64,000 nt of DNA from Marinobacter sp. AC-23 (GCF_001858325.1 NZ_MBPP01000078.1:4-64003), one strand, 5' to 3'. Counted from the stretch's first letter, positions 18,384-33,888 are shown. Notes: generated by a model not told the origin, from the letters alone. Translations and numbers: made by a program.

Positions 18384-19439
18384 ATGTCAGCACTCCGATC
18401 TGCCCGACTGCTTGGCTCCGCTGTGGTCGTGTTGCTGCTGGTTGGTTGTAACCCCTTTTCAGGTGCCCGTTCAATGATGGACGAATACGTGGAGCGTGTT
18501 GGCCGGGTGCTGGATGCAAAGCCAGAGTTTTCGGAGATTCCTGCAGCAAAGATTATACCGAGGCGTCGTAACCGCGTACTGCCGATGCCGGACCTGGAAT
18601 TGGGTATGCTGGATTTCCTGTCGTTATACGGCTGCGAACTACAATATGTGGTGGGTGAGAAAAACTCCGTCATGGGCAAGGTGATGCAGCCTCTTAATCG
18701 CCTGCGCTATGAGGTTCGTTTTATTCGGGCCGCCGGCGAGTGTCTGAAAACGGTAGACAATGAAGAGCTTCAGGATGTTTTACAAAAGGCTATCGTCAGC
18801 AAGCGTGAATCACTGCCGATTGCCATCTGGAACGCAACCTGGGGCGTGGAAGAAGTAGAAACTCTGTTCACGCTCGCCAAAGGTGAGTACCCGGTTGACG
18901 TTCAAGACCCACTCACGGATCTTGCCCGGGATGCTCGCCAGTTAAACAAATCAGTGGCGGTGCTTCTTGAGCAGAATCTTGAAGTGGATCTGGGTTTTTG
19001 GGGCAAGGTGCATCAGCGTTGGCAAGCGGAATACCGGGCTGGCCAGTTGATCAACAGCGCCCGGCTGGTTACTGCTCGCCTCGGGGATGCCACCCGCCTT
19101 ATTCGCCAACGTCTGGACAACCGTCCGCTGTGCCTCAACGGCAAATCCAATAACCAATCCGACATTGTTCAAGGTATGTTTTTCAGTATTTATATTGGGA
19201 AAATACAGCCTTACCTCGCCGATTTGCGGCGTGCCCGTACGGATTTTATAGAACCCTTATCTGAGCTGGCGGTTATGCAGTCAGAGGTCATGCCGCCAGG
19301 TTTTCAGGAGTGGAGTCGCTCAACGCTGGCTCTGGGTGGCCCGGAAAGCGTGTGGGCTAATCTGGATAACGCCGTAAAAACCCATACCAAGGCCTGGCAA
19401 GCGCTGCTGGAGCAGTGTGGATTGAGGCCCGGGGCATAG
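18384..19439 (+). CDS. DUF3080 family lipoprotein
   Basis: The 351-residue predicted lipoprotein has a signal ending VVVLLLVGC (Cys 22). The mature part fits the DUF3080 family (PMPDLELGMLDFLSLYGCEL, WGKVHQRWQAEYRAGQLI). Function is unknown. It follows mtnC by 40 bases and has its own ribosome site (caggagg) before ATG 18384, so it may be the last gene of the mtn operon. It converges with the GspE-like gene. Confidence 0.85.
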   Translation: MSALRSARLLGSAVVVLLLVGCNPFSGARSMMDEYVERVGRVLDAKPEFSEIPAAKIIPRRRNRVLPMPDLELGMLDFLSLYGCELQYVVGEKNSVMGKVMQPLNRLRYEVRFIRAAGECLKTVDNEELQDVLQKAIVSKRESLPIAIWNATWGVEEVETLFTLAKGEYPVDVQDPLTDLARDARQLNKSVAVLLEQNLEVDLGFWGKVHQRWQAEYRAGQLINSARLVTARLGDATRLIRQRLDNRPLCLNGKSNNQSDIVQGMFFSIYIGKIQPYLADLRRARTDFIEPLSELAVMQSEVMPPGFQEWSRSTLALGGPESVWANLDNAVKTHTKAWQALLEQCGLRPGA

Positions 19440-19479
19440 CCGCAACTTTCCTTGGGCTCGCTCCCAACTTGTCCCGCTG

Positions 19480-21294
19480 TCAGCGTTGGCTTGCCGGCGT
19501 AACCCTGAGTATTTCTTCAACGGTAGTCAGGCCACTGGCCACTTTCTGGGCGCCGCTTAAACGCAGTGATTTCATGCCTTCCCGGTAGGCGTCCAGCCGC
19601 AGCTGTTCCAGCTCGCAGTGGTCAGTAATCTGGCTTGTCAGTGCACCCGAAAGCGTCATGATTTCATACACTCCCGCACGGCCAAGGTAGCCGGTATTGC
19701 GACATTCCAGGCAGCCCACGGGTTTATGGAACTGTTTTGGCGGCGGAGCTTTCCAGGGCTTGGTCAGGGTTTCCCAAGCCTGGATGTCAACGGGAGTCGG
19801 GGCTTTGCAGTGTGGGCACAGAGTTCTAACCAAGCGTTGTGCCATAACCCCTAGCACGGTGGCGCGAATCAGGTAGGGCGGGATGCCCAGCTCCATCATT
19901 CGGGTAAGGGCGCTTGGGGCGTCGTTTGTGTGCAGTGTTGAGAGTACCAGGTGCCCGGTCAGCGCTGCCTGTACCGCCATTTCGGCGGTTTCCAGGTCGC
20001 GGATTTCACCAATCATAATGATGTCCGGGTCCTGCCGCAGAAGGGCCCGGACGCCGCCGGCAAAGGTCAGATCAATATTGGTCTGAACCTGCATTTGGTT
20101 GAACGCCGGCTCAACCATCTCGATGGGGTCTTCGATGGTACAAACGTTCAGCTCGGTAGATGCGATCTGTTTCAGGGTGGAATACAAAGTGGTGGTTTTG
20201 CCCGAGCCCGTGGGGCCGGTTACCAGCACAATTCCGTGGGGCTTTGAGGTTGCCTCCTGCCAGCGCTCCCGGTCTTCGCGGCTGAAACCCAGCTGTTCGT
20301 AGGATTTTAGTAGCACATCCGGATCAAATATCCGCATCACCATTTTTTCCCCGAACGCGGTCGGCATGGTGGCCAGGCGCAGCTCCACTTCACTGTTGTC
20401 GGGTTTGCGGGTTTTCAGGCGGCCATCCTGGGGCCTGCGTTTTTCAGCGACGTTCAACCGCCCCAGAATTTTGAGCCGGCTGGTAATGGCCATGCCCACA
20501 TGCTCAGGGAACTCGTAAACGCTGTGCAATACGCCATCAATGCGAAAGCGGATGTGGGTCAGCGTGCGTCTTGGTTCAATGTGAATGTCCGATGCGCGCT
20601 GATCAAACGCGTACTGTAGTAGCCAGTCGACGATGCGTACAACATGCTGGTCGTTTGCATCCGGGCTGTCACTGGCACCCAGGTCCAGCAGTTGCTCCAG
20701 ATTCTGGTGGCCGGCGTTGTTGCCCAGGGCCTGGCCGCCGCTGGCCTTACTGACAGAGTTTGCCAGCTGATAAAACTCGACGCAGTAGCGGCGGATATCT
20801 TCGGGATTAGCCACTACCCGGCGGATATCCTTGCGCACCGCCTGGCGCAAGTTGCCCTCCCAGTCACTTTTGAAGGGTTCGGCACTGGCTACCAGAATTT
20901 CGTCGGGCCCTATCTCGACCGCCAGAATGCCGTGCCTTTGTGCAAATGCGTAAGACATGACCCGGGCAATCGCAGGCGTATCTATTTTCAAAGGATCAAT
21001 GTGGTAGTAGGGCTGGTCTGCCCAGTAGGCTAGCCATTGGGTCAGCCGTTCGATATCCAGGGTTTTACCGCTTTGGTCACTCGTGAGCGCTGCAATAGCA
21101 ACCAGTTCGAGAGGGTGACGCTTTGCTGTCTGGTTGCTGGCGGCGCCGAGGTTGGCAGAAAGAACCCGCTCTGCGTTTTCTTGGCTGATTTCGCCGTCGC
21201 CGACCAGCGCCGTGCAGATATCCCGCAGGGTCAGAGTGCTTCGTAGCGGCACAGGTGGCCTTGATGAACGCTCTGTTTTAATGGAATCGGGCAT
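19480..21294 (-). CDS. GspE/PilB-family secretion or pilus ATPase
   Basis: The 604-residue protein has an N-terminal GspE-like domain (about 25-170), then the ATPase core: Walker A GPTGSGKTTT (Lys about 366), the Asp box with IEDPIEMVEP, Walker B LLRQDPDIIMIGEIRD and the His box GHLVLSTLHTNDA. A tetracysteine zinc motif follows (CPHCKAP and CLECRNTGY). The gene stands apart from any type II secretion or type IV pilus operon here, so which system it drives cannot be told. It is possibly in one transcript with arsC-wrbA-DUF2069 upstream (29-base gap). Confidence 0.88.
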   Translation of the reverse strand: MPDSIKTERSSRPPVPLRSTLTLRDICTALVGDGEISQENAERVLSANLGAASNQTAKRHPLELVAIAALTSDQSGKTLDIERLTQWLAYWADQPYYHIDPLKIDTPAIARVMSYAFAQRHGILAVEIGPDEILVASAEPFKSDWEGNLRQAVRKDIRRVVANPEDIRRYCVEFYQLANSVSKASGGQALGNNAGHQNLEQLLDLGASDSPDANDQHVVRIVDWLLQYAFDQRASDIHIEPRRTLTHIRFRIDGVLHSVYEFPEHVGMAITSRLKILGRLNVAEKRRPQDGRLKTRKPDNSEVELRLATMPTAFGEKMVMRIFDPDVLLKSYEQLGFSREDRERWQEATSKPHGIVLVTGPTGSGKTTTLYSTLKQIASTELNVCTIEDPIEMVEPAFNQMQVQTNIDLTFAGGVRALLRQDPDIIMIGEIRDLETAEMAVQAALTGHLVLSTLHTNDAPSALTRMMELGIPPYLIRATVLGVMAQRLVRTLCPHCKAPTPVDIQAWETLTKPWKAPPPKQFHKPVGCLECRNTGYLGRAGVYEIMTLSGALTSQITDHCELEQLRLDAYREGMKSLRLSGAQKVASGLTTVEEILRVTPASQR

Positions 21295-21323
21295 AGGGTG
21301 TCACTTTCCGGTATTGAAACATG

Positions 21324-21683
21324 TCAGCCTGTAACCGGCCGGTTCACTTTCAGATGAATCAGCGCCATGGTGAATAACAGGAAGGTCAGTGTCATGAGGA
21401 TAACCGGGCCAGGCGCACCCTGACTAAGCCATGAGGAAACCACTGCTTGGGTGAAGTAAAAAATCACGACAAAGGCTAACCAGATATAGCCGCGGTTGTT
21501 GCCACGGAACACGGGTAGCACCAATGCCAGCAGTGGGATTAGCTTGACCGATAGAATCAACGCTATGGAAACCCCTTCAACCGGTGCAGGGTAAAAGGTT
21601 GTAAGCAACAGGGTTGCCAGTACTGTCAGATAAAGAAATTGGGTTGCCCGCGCAGTGTGCCGGGCTTTGTGGTTATGGAGCAT
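21324..21683 (-). CDS. DUF2069 membrane protein
   Basis: This membrane protein of about 119 residues has four hydrophobic segments and ends in VILMTLTFLLFTMALIHLKV. DUF2069 genes commonly follow wrbA in Pseudomonas-like genomes. I chose ATG 21683 (MLHNHKARH) because a longer start at 21791 would overlap wrbA by 55 bases. Function is unknown. Confidence 0.82.
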   Translation of the reverse strand: MLHNHKARHTARATQFLYLTVLATLLLTTFYPAPVEGVSIALILSVKLIPLLALVLPVFRGNNRGYIWLAFVVIFYFTQAVVSSWLSQGAPGPVILMTLTFLLFTMALIHLKVNRPVTG

Positions 21684-21736
21684 GGTCGGATTCCCGAAAA
21701 GTATAAAGTGCTTTACGTTGCGCGGCTGTGTTGGTG

Positions 21737-22372
<636 letters not shown>

Positions 22373-22726
22373 TTAAAGAATCGTGAGAATGTTTTCCGGT
22401 GGCCGGCCCACGGCAGCTTTGCCATTGGCAAGTACAATTGGCCGTTCAATCAGTTTCGGGTTTGCTACCATAGCAGCAATGAGTTGTTCGCGGCTCAGAT
22501 CTGGGTTGTCCAGGCCAAGTTCCTTGAATTCGTTTTCGCCGGTGCGCATCAGTTCGCGGGGCTGGTAGTTGAGCGCCACAAGAATATCGGAAAGTTCCTG
22601 CTCTGTCGGAGGTGTTTCCAGGTAGCGTATAATCTCCGGCTCAATACCCTGTTCTGAAAGCAGCTCAAGCGCCTGACGAGATTTTGAACAGCGGGGGTTG
22701 TGGAAAATTTGGATGGGTTCTGTCAT
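22373..22726 (-). CDS. arsC: Arsenate reductase, glutaredoxin-dependent type
   Basis: The 117-residue ArsC/Spx-fold protein has the active-site Cys 13 in FHNPRCSKSRQAL and the ends IIRYLETPPT and PIVLANGKAAVGRPPENIL, which carry the conserved Arg residues. It begins the arsC-wrbA-DUF2069 operon and is divergent from the TlpA-like gene. Members in this context may reduce arsenate or have a related oxidoreductase job. Confidence 0.92.
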   Translation of the reverse strand: MTEPIQIFHNPRCSKSRQALELLSEQGIEPEIIRYLETPPTEQELSDILVALNYQPRELMRTGENEFKELGLDNPDLSREQLIAAMVANPKLIERPIVLANGKAAVGRPPENILTIL

Positions 22727-22794
22727 GTTCGTGCCTGTTTGTTGAAATGGAGCTGCAATTGTTTGTGGCGAGCAGTCTAACAGGAGGTTTTCCC

Positions 22795-23262
22795 TTGCAG
22801 AACCCTGTCATCCGCCGGTTACCCCGGCGGGCAGTCGTTATAGTAGCGCTGATTTTTATGGCTTTACTGGCGGGCTGTCAAAAAGTTGAGCTGGAAAGGG
22901 CGGAAGGCCCGAAACTGGCGTGGAACGATCTGCGCGGCCAGTGGGTATTGGTTAACTATTGGGCTGAATGGTGCAAGCCCTGCCTGGAAGAAATTCCGGA
23001 ACTGAATGAGCTGGACAAGTCACCGGACATTACCGTTCTTGGGGTAAATTTTGACGATGTAAAGGGCGAGGCTCTGGTGGATCTGGGCAAGCGTATGGGT
23101 ATTGAGTTCACCATGCTCGCACAAGACCCTGGCCCTGAATTTGACTGGAAACTCCCGGTTGCCCTGCCGGCAACGTTCATTGTGAACCCCGATGGAAATC
23201 TTCTGGAAGCCCGCTTTGGTCCCCAGACGGAAGAAGATATACGCGCATTGATTGGCGGCTGA
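22795..23262 (+). CDS. TlpA-like thioredoxin-fold lipoprotein
   Basis: The 155-residue protein has a lipoprotein signal (IFMALLAGC, Cys 28) and a thioredoxin domain with active site WAEWCKPC (Cys 60 and 63) and the cis-Pro region LPATFIVNPDG. It is probably periplasmic disulfide reduction machinery. I chose TTG 22795 because aggagg lies 7 bases upstream; a start at 22684 would read through the divergent arsC start region. A weak hairpin with seven T follows the stop. Confidence 0.87.
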   Translation: MQNPVIRRLPRRAVVIVALIFMALLAGCQKVELERAEGPKLAWNDLRGQWVLVNYWAEWCKPCLEEIPELNELDKSPDITVLGVNFDDVKGEALVDLGKRMGIEFTMLAQDPGPEFDWKLPVALPATFIVNPDGNLLEARFGPQTEEDIRALIGG

Positions 23263-23339
23263 ATGCCGCAGGCGTTTTTTTAGCAAGCACTCATTTTCAG
23301 ATTTTCCAATGAATATACATGCAGGAACCAGCTGACGTT

Positions 23340-26300
23340 ATGTCGCAGACTTTTGTACACCTTCGCGTGCACTCCGAACACTCCATGGTGGACGGCCTTG
23401 TTCGGGTCAAGCCGCTGGTCAAGCGCGTTGTAGAGCTGGGCATGCCCGCCGTCGGGCTTACAGAACAGTCCAATATGTGCTCCCTGGTTCGGTTTTATAA
23501 AGCGACAACCGGTGCAGGTGTGAAGCCCGTCATAGGTGCGGATCTTTGGTTGGAGAACCCCGACGAACCTGAGAATCCGTTCCGCCTCACGCTACTGGCG
23601 CGGGATAATCAGGGCTATCTCAATCTCACAGAAATTATTTCACTTGGGTATACCCAGGGACAGCGCTACGGCAAGCCGATTATTCAGCGCGAATGGCTGG
23701 AGAGCAGGGCTGGCGGCCTTATTGCCATGTCTGGCGCCAAAATGGGTGATGTGTGCAAAGCGTTGCTGGCTGACAAGCCAATGCTTGCAAAAGCGCGAGC
23801 TGAGTATTGGATGAACCTTTACCCGGGGTCTTATTATCTGGAGCTGCAGCGAACTGGCCGGCCAGGTGATGAAGACTGCTTGCACATGAGCGTTGAGCTG
23901 GCGGAAAAACTCGGGCTCCCTGTTGTCGCAACGAACGACGTACACTTTCTGGAAGCCGACGACTTCGAGGCCCATGAGGCCCGGGTCTGCATTGGTGAAA
24001 GCCGGGCGCTAGACGATCCACGCCGTGATCGACGCTTCAGCGATCAACAATACCTCCGCAGTGCGGAGGAAATGATCGAATTGTTCAGTGATATTCCTGA
24101 AGCTATTGAGAATACCCTGGAGATAGCGAGACGCTGCTCGGTGACCGTGCGTATGGGCGAGTACTTTCTGCCTAATTACCCGGTGCCCGAAGGCATGACC
24201 ATGGACGATTACTTTCGCCAGGTCTCGGAGGAAGGGCTGGAAGATCGCCTGGCCAAAACCCTCCCCAAGGACGACCCCGAATACGACAGCAAGCGCGAAG
24301 CCTACTATAAGCGGCTGAATTTCGAGCTGGATATCATCATCCAGATGGGGTTCCCTGGCTACTTCCTGATCGTGATGGACTTCATTAAGTGGGCCAAAAA
24401 TAACGGTGTGCCGGTGGGGCCAGGCCGTGGTTCTGGTGCCGGTTCTCTGGTGGCTTATGCCCAGCTGATTACTGATTTGGATCCGCTGCAATACGATTTG
24501 CTGTTCGAGCGCTTCCTGAACCCTGAGCGGGTATCCATGCCCGACTTCGACGTCGATTTTTGTATGGAGGGCCGGGATCGCGTTATTGCCTACGTGGCTG
24601 AGAAGTACGGTCGGGAAGCGGTTTCTCAGATTATTACCTTTGGAACCATGGCCGCCAAGGCGGTGGTGCGGGACGTTGCCCGGGTTCAGGGCAAGTCCTA
24701 TGGCCTTGCAGACAAATTGTCTAAAATGATTCCCTTCGAAGTGGGCATGACCCTGGTCAATGCCGTTGAGCAAGAGCCCGCGCTTAAAGAGTTTCTGGAG
24801 CAGGATGAAGAGGCCCAGGAAATCTGGGAAATGGCGCTCAAGCTTGAAGGTGTGTGCCGGAACGCCGGCAAACACGCTGGTGGTGTAGTGATCGCGCCCA
24901 CCAAGATCACCGACTTCTCGCCGCTGTACTGTGATGATGAAGGCGGCAGCTTGGTGACCCAGTTCGACAAGAACGATGTGGAAGAAGCCGGGTTGGTTAA
25001 GTTCGACTTTCTGGGTCTGCGAACACTGACCATCATCGATTGGGCCTTGAAGATGATTAACCCACGGCGGGAAGGCCGTGGCTTGGCACCGCTGGATATA
25101 AACGAGATTCCTCTCGTAGATGCCCGCTCATTCGAGATGCTGAAAAAGGCCGAGACCACTGCCGTATTCCAGCTGGAATCCCGCGGCATGAAGGATTTGA
25201 TCCGTCGGCTCCAGCCAGATTCCCTTGAAGATATGATCGCACTGGTAGCGTTGTTTCGGCCTGGACCGCTGCAATCGGGCATGGTTGACGACTTTATCGA
25301 CCGTAAGCACGGCAAGCAGCCGATGTCGTTCCCGCATCCGGATTACCAATACGAAGGCCTGAAGCCAGTTCTGGAGCCCACCTACGGGGTCATCCTTTAC
25401 CAAGAGCAGGTTATGCAGATTGCTCAGGTAATGGCCGGCTACTCCCTGGGTAACGCCGACATGCTGCGCCGCGCCATGGGTAAGAAAAAACCCGAGGAGA
25501 TGGCAAAGCAGAAGCAGTTTTTCCTAGATGGTTGCAAAGGTAATGGCATCAATAAGACCCTCGCGGAAAACATTTTTGATTTGGTTGAGAAGTTTGCCGG
25601 CTACGGCTTCAACAAATCCCACTCTGCGGCCTACGCGTTGGTGTCTTATCAGACCCTGTGGCTGAAGGCCCACTACACGGCCGAGTTCATGGCTGCAGTA
25701 CTGACTGCAGATATGCAGAACACGGATAAAGTAGTCACGCTGGTTGAGGAGTGCCGCAACCTCAAGCTGGACTTGGTGCTGCCAGATGTAAGCCGTTCGG
25801 AATATACCTTCACCGTTAACGATGAAGGTCAGGTTGTTTATGGTCTTGGTGCCATCAAAGGGTTGGGAGAAGGGCCTATTCAGGCCATTGTAGATGGCAG
25901 GGCCGACGGCGAACCCTATCTGGACATATTCGACTTCTGCCGCAAGGTAGATCTCAAAAAAATCAACAAACGTGCTATGGAGGCCATTATCCGTTCTGGC
26001 GCCATGGATAAGCTTGGCGCCAGTCGCGCACAGCTTATGGCTAGCGTTCCGAAAGCGGTGCAGCAGGCGGATCAGCAATCCCGCAACGAATCCGTGGGTA
26101 TGATGGATATGTTCGGGGAAATGCTCGAAGCCAGTGATGGAGGCGACCCGTATGCAGATGTGGCCGATGTGCGGGAATGGCCTGAAAAGCAACGCCTGAA
26201 GGGTGAAAAAGATACCCTTGGCCTCTACCTCACAGGGCACCCGTTCGACGAGTACGAGCGGGAAGTCCGGCGCTTTGTGCGCTCATCCATTGCCGATCTC

Positions 26301-26821
26301 AAGCCCAATAAATCACCGCAACGGGTGGCGGGGCTGGTGATTGCGCAGCGAACCATGAAAACCCGCACAGGTTCAACCATGTGCTTTATTACCCTGGATG
26401 ATCGTAGCGCGCGAATTGAAGCTACGTTGTTTTCCGAGGCTTTTTTTGAACACCGGGAACTATTGCAATCAGATCAAGTGATTGTGGTTGAAGGCCAGGT
26501 GAGCCACGATGATTATTCTGGCCAGATGAAAATGCGCGTTAACTCCGTAATGGATGTGCCAGTGCTCGCAAGCAGTTTAGTCGGGGCTTGAAGTTGAACC
26601 TTCAGGCGGACCAGCTGCAGAACGGTCTGCTGGATAAAATCGATAGCACGCTGCGGCCATTTCGTTGTGAAGGTAGCCCGGTCTGGATCGAATACAGCAG
26701 CCCCGAAGCCAGCACGCGAATCGAGCTGGGAGAAGCCTGGCGTGTGCAGCCGGACGACAATCTATTGTTGGAGTTGAAGCACCTGGTGGGCGACCAGTGC
26801 GTAGAACTGGTCTATGATTGA
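23340..26821 (+). CDS. dnaE: DNA polymerase III alpha subunit (frame broken near 26586)
   Basis: Replicative polymerase. An N-terminal PHP domain ([16 protein letters not shown]) is followed by the polymerase core with PDFDVDFC holding catalytic Asp residues, [10 protein letters not shown], and the fingers region [19 protein letters not shown], then the OB fold. As printed the frame stops at 26591 with ASSLVGA. The next frame continues [15 protein letters not shown] and ends [11 protein letters not shown], which matches the DnaE C-terminal tau-binding part. One added G near 26586 gives 1160 residues from ATG 23340, the same length as E. coli DnaE. This gene is essential, so the break is very likely an error. 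Confidence 0.96.
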
Positions 26822-26979
26822 GTGAGTAAGGCAAAGAATTGCACGGAAGGTTAAATTTTTGTCAGATTGCGGACTCATACCAATGTCCGCTTTAGCCATG
26901 ACCCGGGCACTGCTATCTTTGTTACAAATTCTGTACTGGCGGCGCGTTGTCCCGCCTGGCGATAAAATGATGGAACATC

Positions 26980-27933
26980 ATGAACCCTAACTATCTGGAT
27001 TTTGAACAGCCGATTGCCGACCTTGAAGCCAAAATTGAAGAGCTTCGTATGGTGGGCAACGACACAGACATTAATATTTCTGATGAAATTACACGGCTGA
27101 AAAAGAAAAGCGTCAGCCTGACGGAGAGCATATTCTCTGACCTGCACCCTTGGGATGTCGCCCGCCTCGCGCGGCACCCGCGTCGGCCTTATACCTTTGA
27201 TTACATCGATATGATCTTTGAAGATTTCGATGAGCTCCACGGCGACCGGCGCTATGCAGACGACCAAGCCATTGTGGGTGGTACAGCTCGGCTGAATGAC
27301 AAGCCTGTGATGGTTATCGGCCACCAGAAGGGCCGGGAAGTGCGGGAGAAAGTGAAGCGCAACTTTGGTATGCCGCGCCCTGAAGGTTACCGCAAAGCCT
27401 TGCGCCTGATGGAAATGGCGGAACGCTTCAGAATGCCCATTCTTACGTTTATAGACACTCCAGGCGCCTATCCTGGCATAGGTGCTGAAGAGCGAGGCCA
27501 GAGTGAGGCTATTGCGTTCAACCTGGCTGTTATGTCTCGGCTCAAAACACCCATTATTTCAACCGTAATCGGTGAGGGTGGTTCTGGCGGTGCATTGGCC
27601 ATTGGCGTTTGCGATCAGCTGAATATGCTGCAGTATTCCACCTATGCGGTTATATCGCCGGAAGGTTGTGCGTCCATTCTCTGGAAAAGTGCCGAGTATG
27701 CCTCTTTGGCTGCAGAAGCTATGGGGGTGACTGCTGATCGGCTTAAGGCTTTGGGGTTGGCTGATAATGTTATTACTGAGCCCCTTGGTGGAGCCCATCG
27801 GAACCCTGAAAAAACGGCCGAAGCTCTGCGTGAAACCTTAGCCAACGGTATGGCAGAGCTTAGCCGTTTACCTCTGGATGAGTTGGTATCTCGGCGGTAT
27901 GAGCGGTTAACCCGCTATGACACCGGGCGCTAA
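26980..27933 (+). CDS. accA: Acetyl-CoA carboxylase carboxyltransferase alpha subunit
   Basis: The 317-residue subunit pairs with AccD to make malonyl-CoA. Family sequences include [58 protein letters not shown] and [15 protein letters not shown]. It follows dnaE by about 160 bases, the usual order in this class, and overlaps tilS by 17 bases. Confidence 0.97.
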   Translation: MNPNYLDFEQPIADLEAKIEELRMVGNDTDINISDEITRLKKKSVSLTESIFSDLHPWDVARLARHPRRPYTFDYIDMIFEDFDELHGDRRYADDQAIVGGTARLNDKPVMVIGHQKGREVREKVKRNFGMPRPEGYRKALRLMEMAERFRMPILTFIDTPGAYPGIGAEERGQSEAIAFNLAVMSRLKTPIISTVIGEGGSGGALAIGVCDQLNMLQYSTYAVISPEGCASILWKSAEYASLAAEAMGVTADRLKALGLADNVITEPLGGAHRNPEKTAEALRETLANGMAELSRLPLDELVSRRYERLTRYDTGR

Positions 27934-29256
27934 GCCCGCCTCCGGGTACGTTTTTCCGGAGGCTTTGAGCACGTCGGTGAAGGCCGTTTCTGGCTACCGG
28001 CGGCTCTGGGTTGCCCTCAGTGGCGGCCTGGATTCTACCCTCCTTCTACACCTCACCGCGCTTTACCATTCAGACGTGCAAGCGGTGCATATCAATCATC
28101 AACTTCAAGCCAATGCCGGCGAGACAGAAGTCTTCTGCCGCGACCTGTGCACCGAGTTGGGCGTGCCTCTAACTGTCCGGCCGGTGTCGGTTCAGCTGGG
28201 CGCAGGCCCAAGCGAAGGTCTTGAGGAAGCAGCACGCAAGGCTCGCTACAGTGCGTTCGAAGCGCTTCTGGAATCTGGCGACGTTCTGCTGATGGCCCAT
28301 CATGGAGATGATCAAGCCGAGACCGTTCTTTTTCGAATGTTCCGTGGCAGCGGCGTGGCAGGCCTTGCCGGCATGCCCGAGAGTCGTCCGCTGGGGAAAG
28401 GCTACCTTGCTCGGCCGTTGCTAGGCTTTGAGCGATCAGAGCTCGAACGCCACGCACAGTTGGCTGGCCTCTCGTGGATTGAAGATCCGAGCAATGTAGA
28501 TCAGCGATTTGATCGCAACTTTCTTCGCCTTAGCATTCTGCCAGCCGTAAAAAAACGCTGGCCGGGACTGAATCGCCGCCTTCAGCACAGTATGGGCGCC
28601 TGTCTGGAGAGCGATTTTTTAAGTCAGAGGCTGGCGGAATTGCAGTGGCAAATGTTGGGAGGGCATAGGCGGCGCCTTCCGGTCGCAGGCCTGAACTCCC
28701 TTGCTCAAGCGGAGCAGAAAAACCTCCTGCGCTGGTGGATCCAGCAGGCAGAATACCGGCCCCCCTCAATTCGCGACTGGACGCAGGTGCTGCATGATCT
28801 ATTGCAGGCAGCGGACGATCGGTCTCCTGAATTGCGGGCACATGGTTACAGTCTGCGGCGCTTTCGAAACGAACTGTACCTGGTGCCTGAGCAACCTGAT
28901 TTACCGGAAGGGCCAGTAGTGCTTGAGCCGGGCCAGTCAATAGTCTGGGGCGAGTGGAGGGTCGAGCTGGCACCTGCAGCTACTGTGAAAACGGACGCGC
29001 CGCCAATACGGATATGTACGAGGCAGGGTGGAGAACGTATCCGTTTTTGTGCAGAAAGCCCCTCTAAACCACTAAAAAAATGGCTTCAGGAACAAGCCAT
29101 TCCGCCATGGGAAAGGCACCGCCTACCCTGATTTTCGGGGGATTGGAGGGTGAGCGCGAACTGATCGCTATTGGCGATTTATGGCGATCTGAACAATACT
29201 GCGGAAGCGCCCCTGCGGCCGGCTGGCAGCTGATTGTAGAGCGGGATTGTAATTGA
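27917..29256 (+). CDS. tilS: tRNA(Ile) lysidine synthase (frame broken near 29128)
   Basis: It modifies C34 of the AUA-reading isoleucine tRNA with lysine and ATP. The PP-loop [14 protein letters not shown] is near residue 33, and [15 protein letters not shown] is present. As printed the frame ends at 29131. Adding one C near 29128 gives [20 protein letters not shown] and an end at 29256, for 446 residues, which restores the TilS C-terminal domain. ATG 27917 lies inside the end of accA. Confidence 0.94.
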
Positions 29257-29301
29257 GTCGCTGAGGGCTTTCTGGTAGTCTGGCGTCCCATCTTGAGATG
29301 A

Positions 29302-31836
<2,535 letters not shown>

Positions 31837-31850
31837 AGCCTTGGTGGCAC

Positions 31851-31957
31851 GAGCAAGCTGGTAGGGCCTTACGAAACACGCTGTGAATACGTCCATGTAC
31901 GCTTGGCTACGCCATCCATGGCTTCGCACAGTTTCGTAAGGCCCTACCAGCTTGCTC
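31851..31957. repeat. Intergenic double-hairpin element, copy A
   Basis: Perfect 27-base arms (31851-31877 and 31931-31957) enclose 53 bases that hold two small hairpins around CC: tacgtccatgta (31888-31899, one wobble pair) and gccatccatggc (31911-31922). The inner part resembles copy B at 33748-33870 but the arms do not. It lies between kdsA and eno, 40 bases after the kdsA stop. Confidence 0.85.
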
Positions 31958-31987
31958 TTGATCTAACTTTCTTAATGACCTTTGTAA

Positions 31988-33307
<1,320 letters not shown>

Positions 33308-33311
33308 TATT

Positions 33312-33359
33312 AAAGGCTGTCGCGTTTTGAATGAAGATTTATTCACGATGGCCTTTTTT
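33312..33359 (+). terminator. Terminator-like hairpin after eno
   Basis: Stem aaaggctgtcg against cgatggccttt, with a long AT-rich loop, is followed by six T. It lies a few bases after the eno stop. Confidence 0.6.
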
Positions 33360-33465
33360 ACCAATCAGTTAGAAGAATTTGTTGCTAATCTACTCTAAGG
33401 TCTATACTCAACGCCTGACGTTGAATTTTTGATCGGTAAACTCCTGAACGGAATCGGTATAGATA

Positions 33466-33738
33466 ATGAAGTTGCTCTGGGCTTTCATGGTTGTTCTCAT
33501 TCTCCTGCTGCAGGTGCGCCTGTGGGTCGGGGAAGGCAGCTTTGCGCAGGTCTGGACACTGGAGCAGTCGATTGCCGAGCAGCGTGAGGAGAATGCTGAG
33601 CTGTCTACCCGCAATGAGCGCTTGTATGCGGAGGTGCGAAACCTTCGCAATGAGCAGGGTGCGGTGGAAGAACGGGCTCGGATGAACCTTGGGTTGATTC
33701 GCGACGACGAGACCTTTTTTCTTGTTGTTGAGCAGTGA
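33466..33738 (+). CDS. ftsB: Cell division protein FtsB
   Basis: The 90-residue bitopic protein has one membrane helix (about 3-20) followed by a coiled coil with EQSIAEQREENAELSTRNERL and the family end ARMNLGLIRDDETFF. FtsB links FtsL and FtsQ in the division complex. Its position after eno and before ispD is conserved in this class. Confidence 0.95.
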   Translation: MKLLWAFMVVLILLLQVRLWVGEGSFAQVWTLEQSIAEQREENAELSTRNERLYAEVRNLRNEQGAVEERARMNLGLIRDDETFFLVVEQ

Positions 33739-33747
33739 TTTCCGGGT

Positions 33748-33870
33748 TTGGAGTTCAGAGCGCCGGGTAAGCCTTTTCCGGGAAACGCTACGAGCACATC
33801 CATGTGCGCTTGACGGAGGCCATCCCTGGCCACCGACATTCCCGGAAAAGGCTTACACGCCGCTCTCCAA
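33748..33870. repeat. Intergenic double-hairpin element, copy B
   Basis: Arms of 16 perfectly paired bases (33768-33783 and 33840-33855), with further pairing outward to ttggag/ctccaa, enclose two hairpins: gcacatccatgtgc (33794-33807) and ggccatccctggcc (33818-33831). The inner sequence resembles copies A and C; the arms are unique. It lies between ftsB and ispD. Confidence 0.85.
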
Positions 33871-33888
33871 GCATTGTGCGAAAACTCT

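Noticed and set aside
24009-24875. Minus-strand frame of 288 codons inside dnaE
   Set aside because: It lies entirely within strongly conserved dnaE sequence. Long antisense frames are common opposite GC-rich coding DNA.
31851-31957. Simple rho-independent terminator as the full explanation of copy A
   Set aside because: A separate terminator-like hairpin already lies at 31807-31836, copy A lacks a T run after its arm, and its inner double hairpin would be unnecessary for termination.
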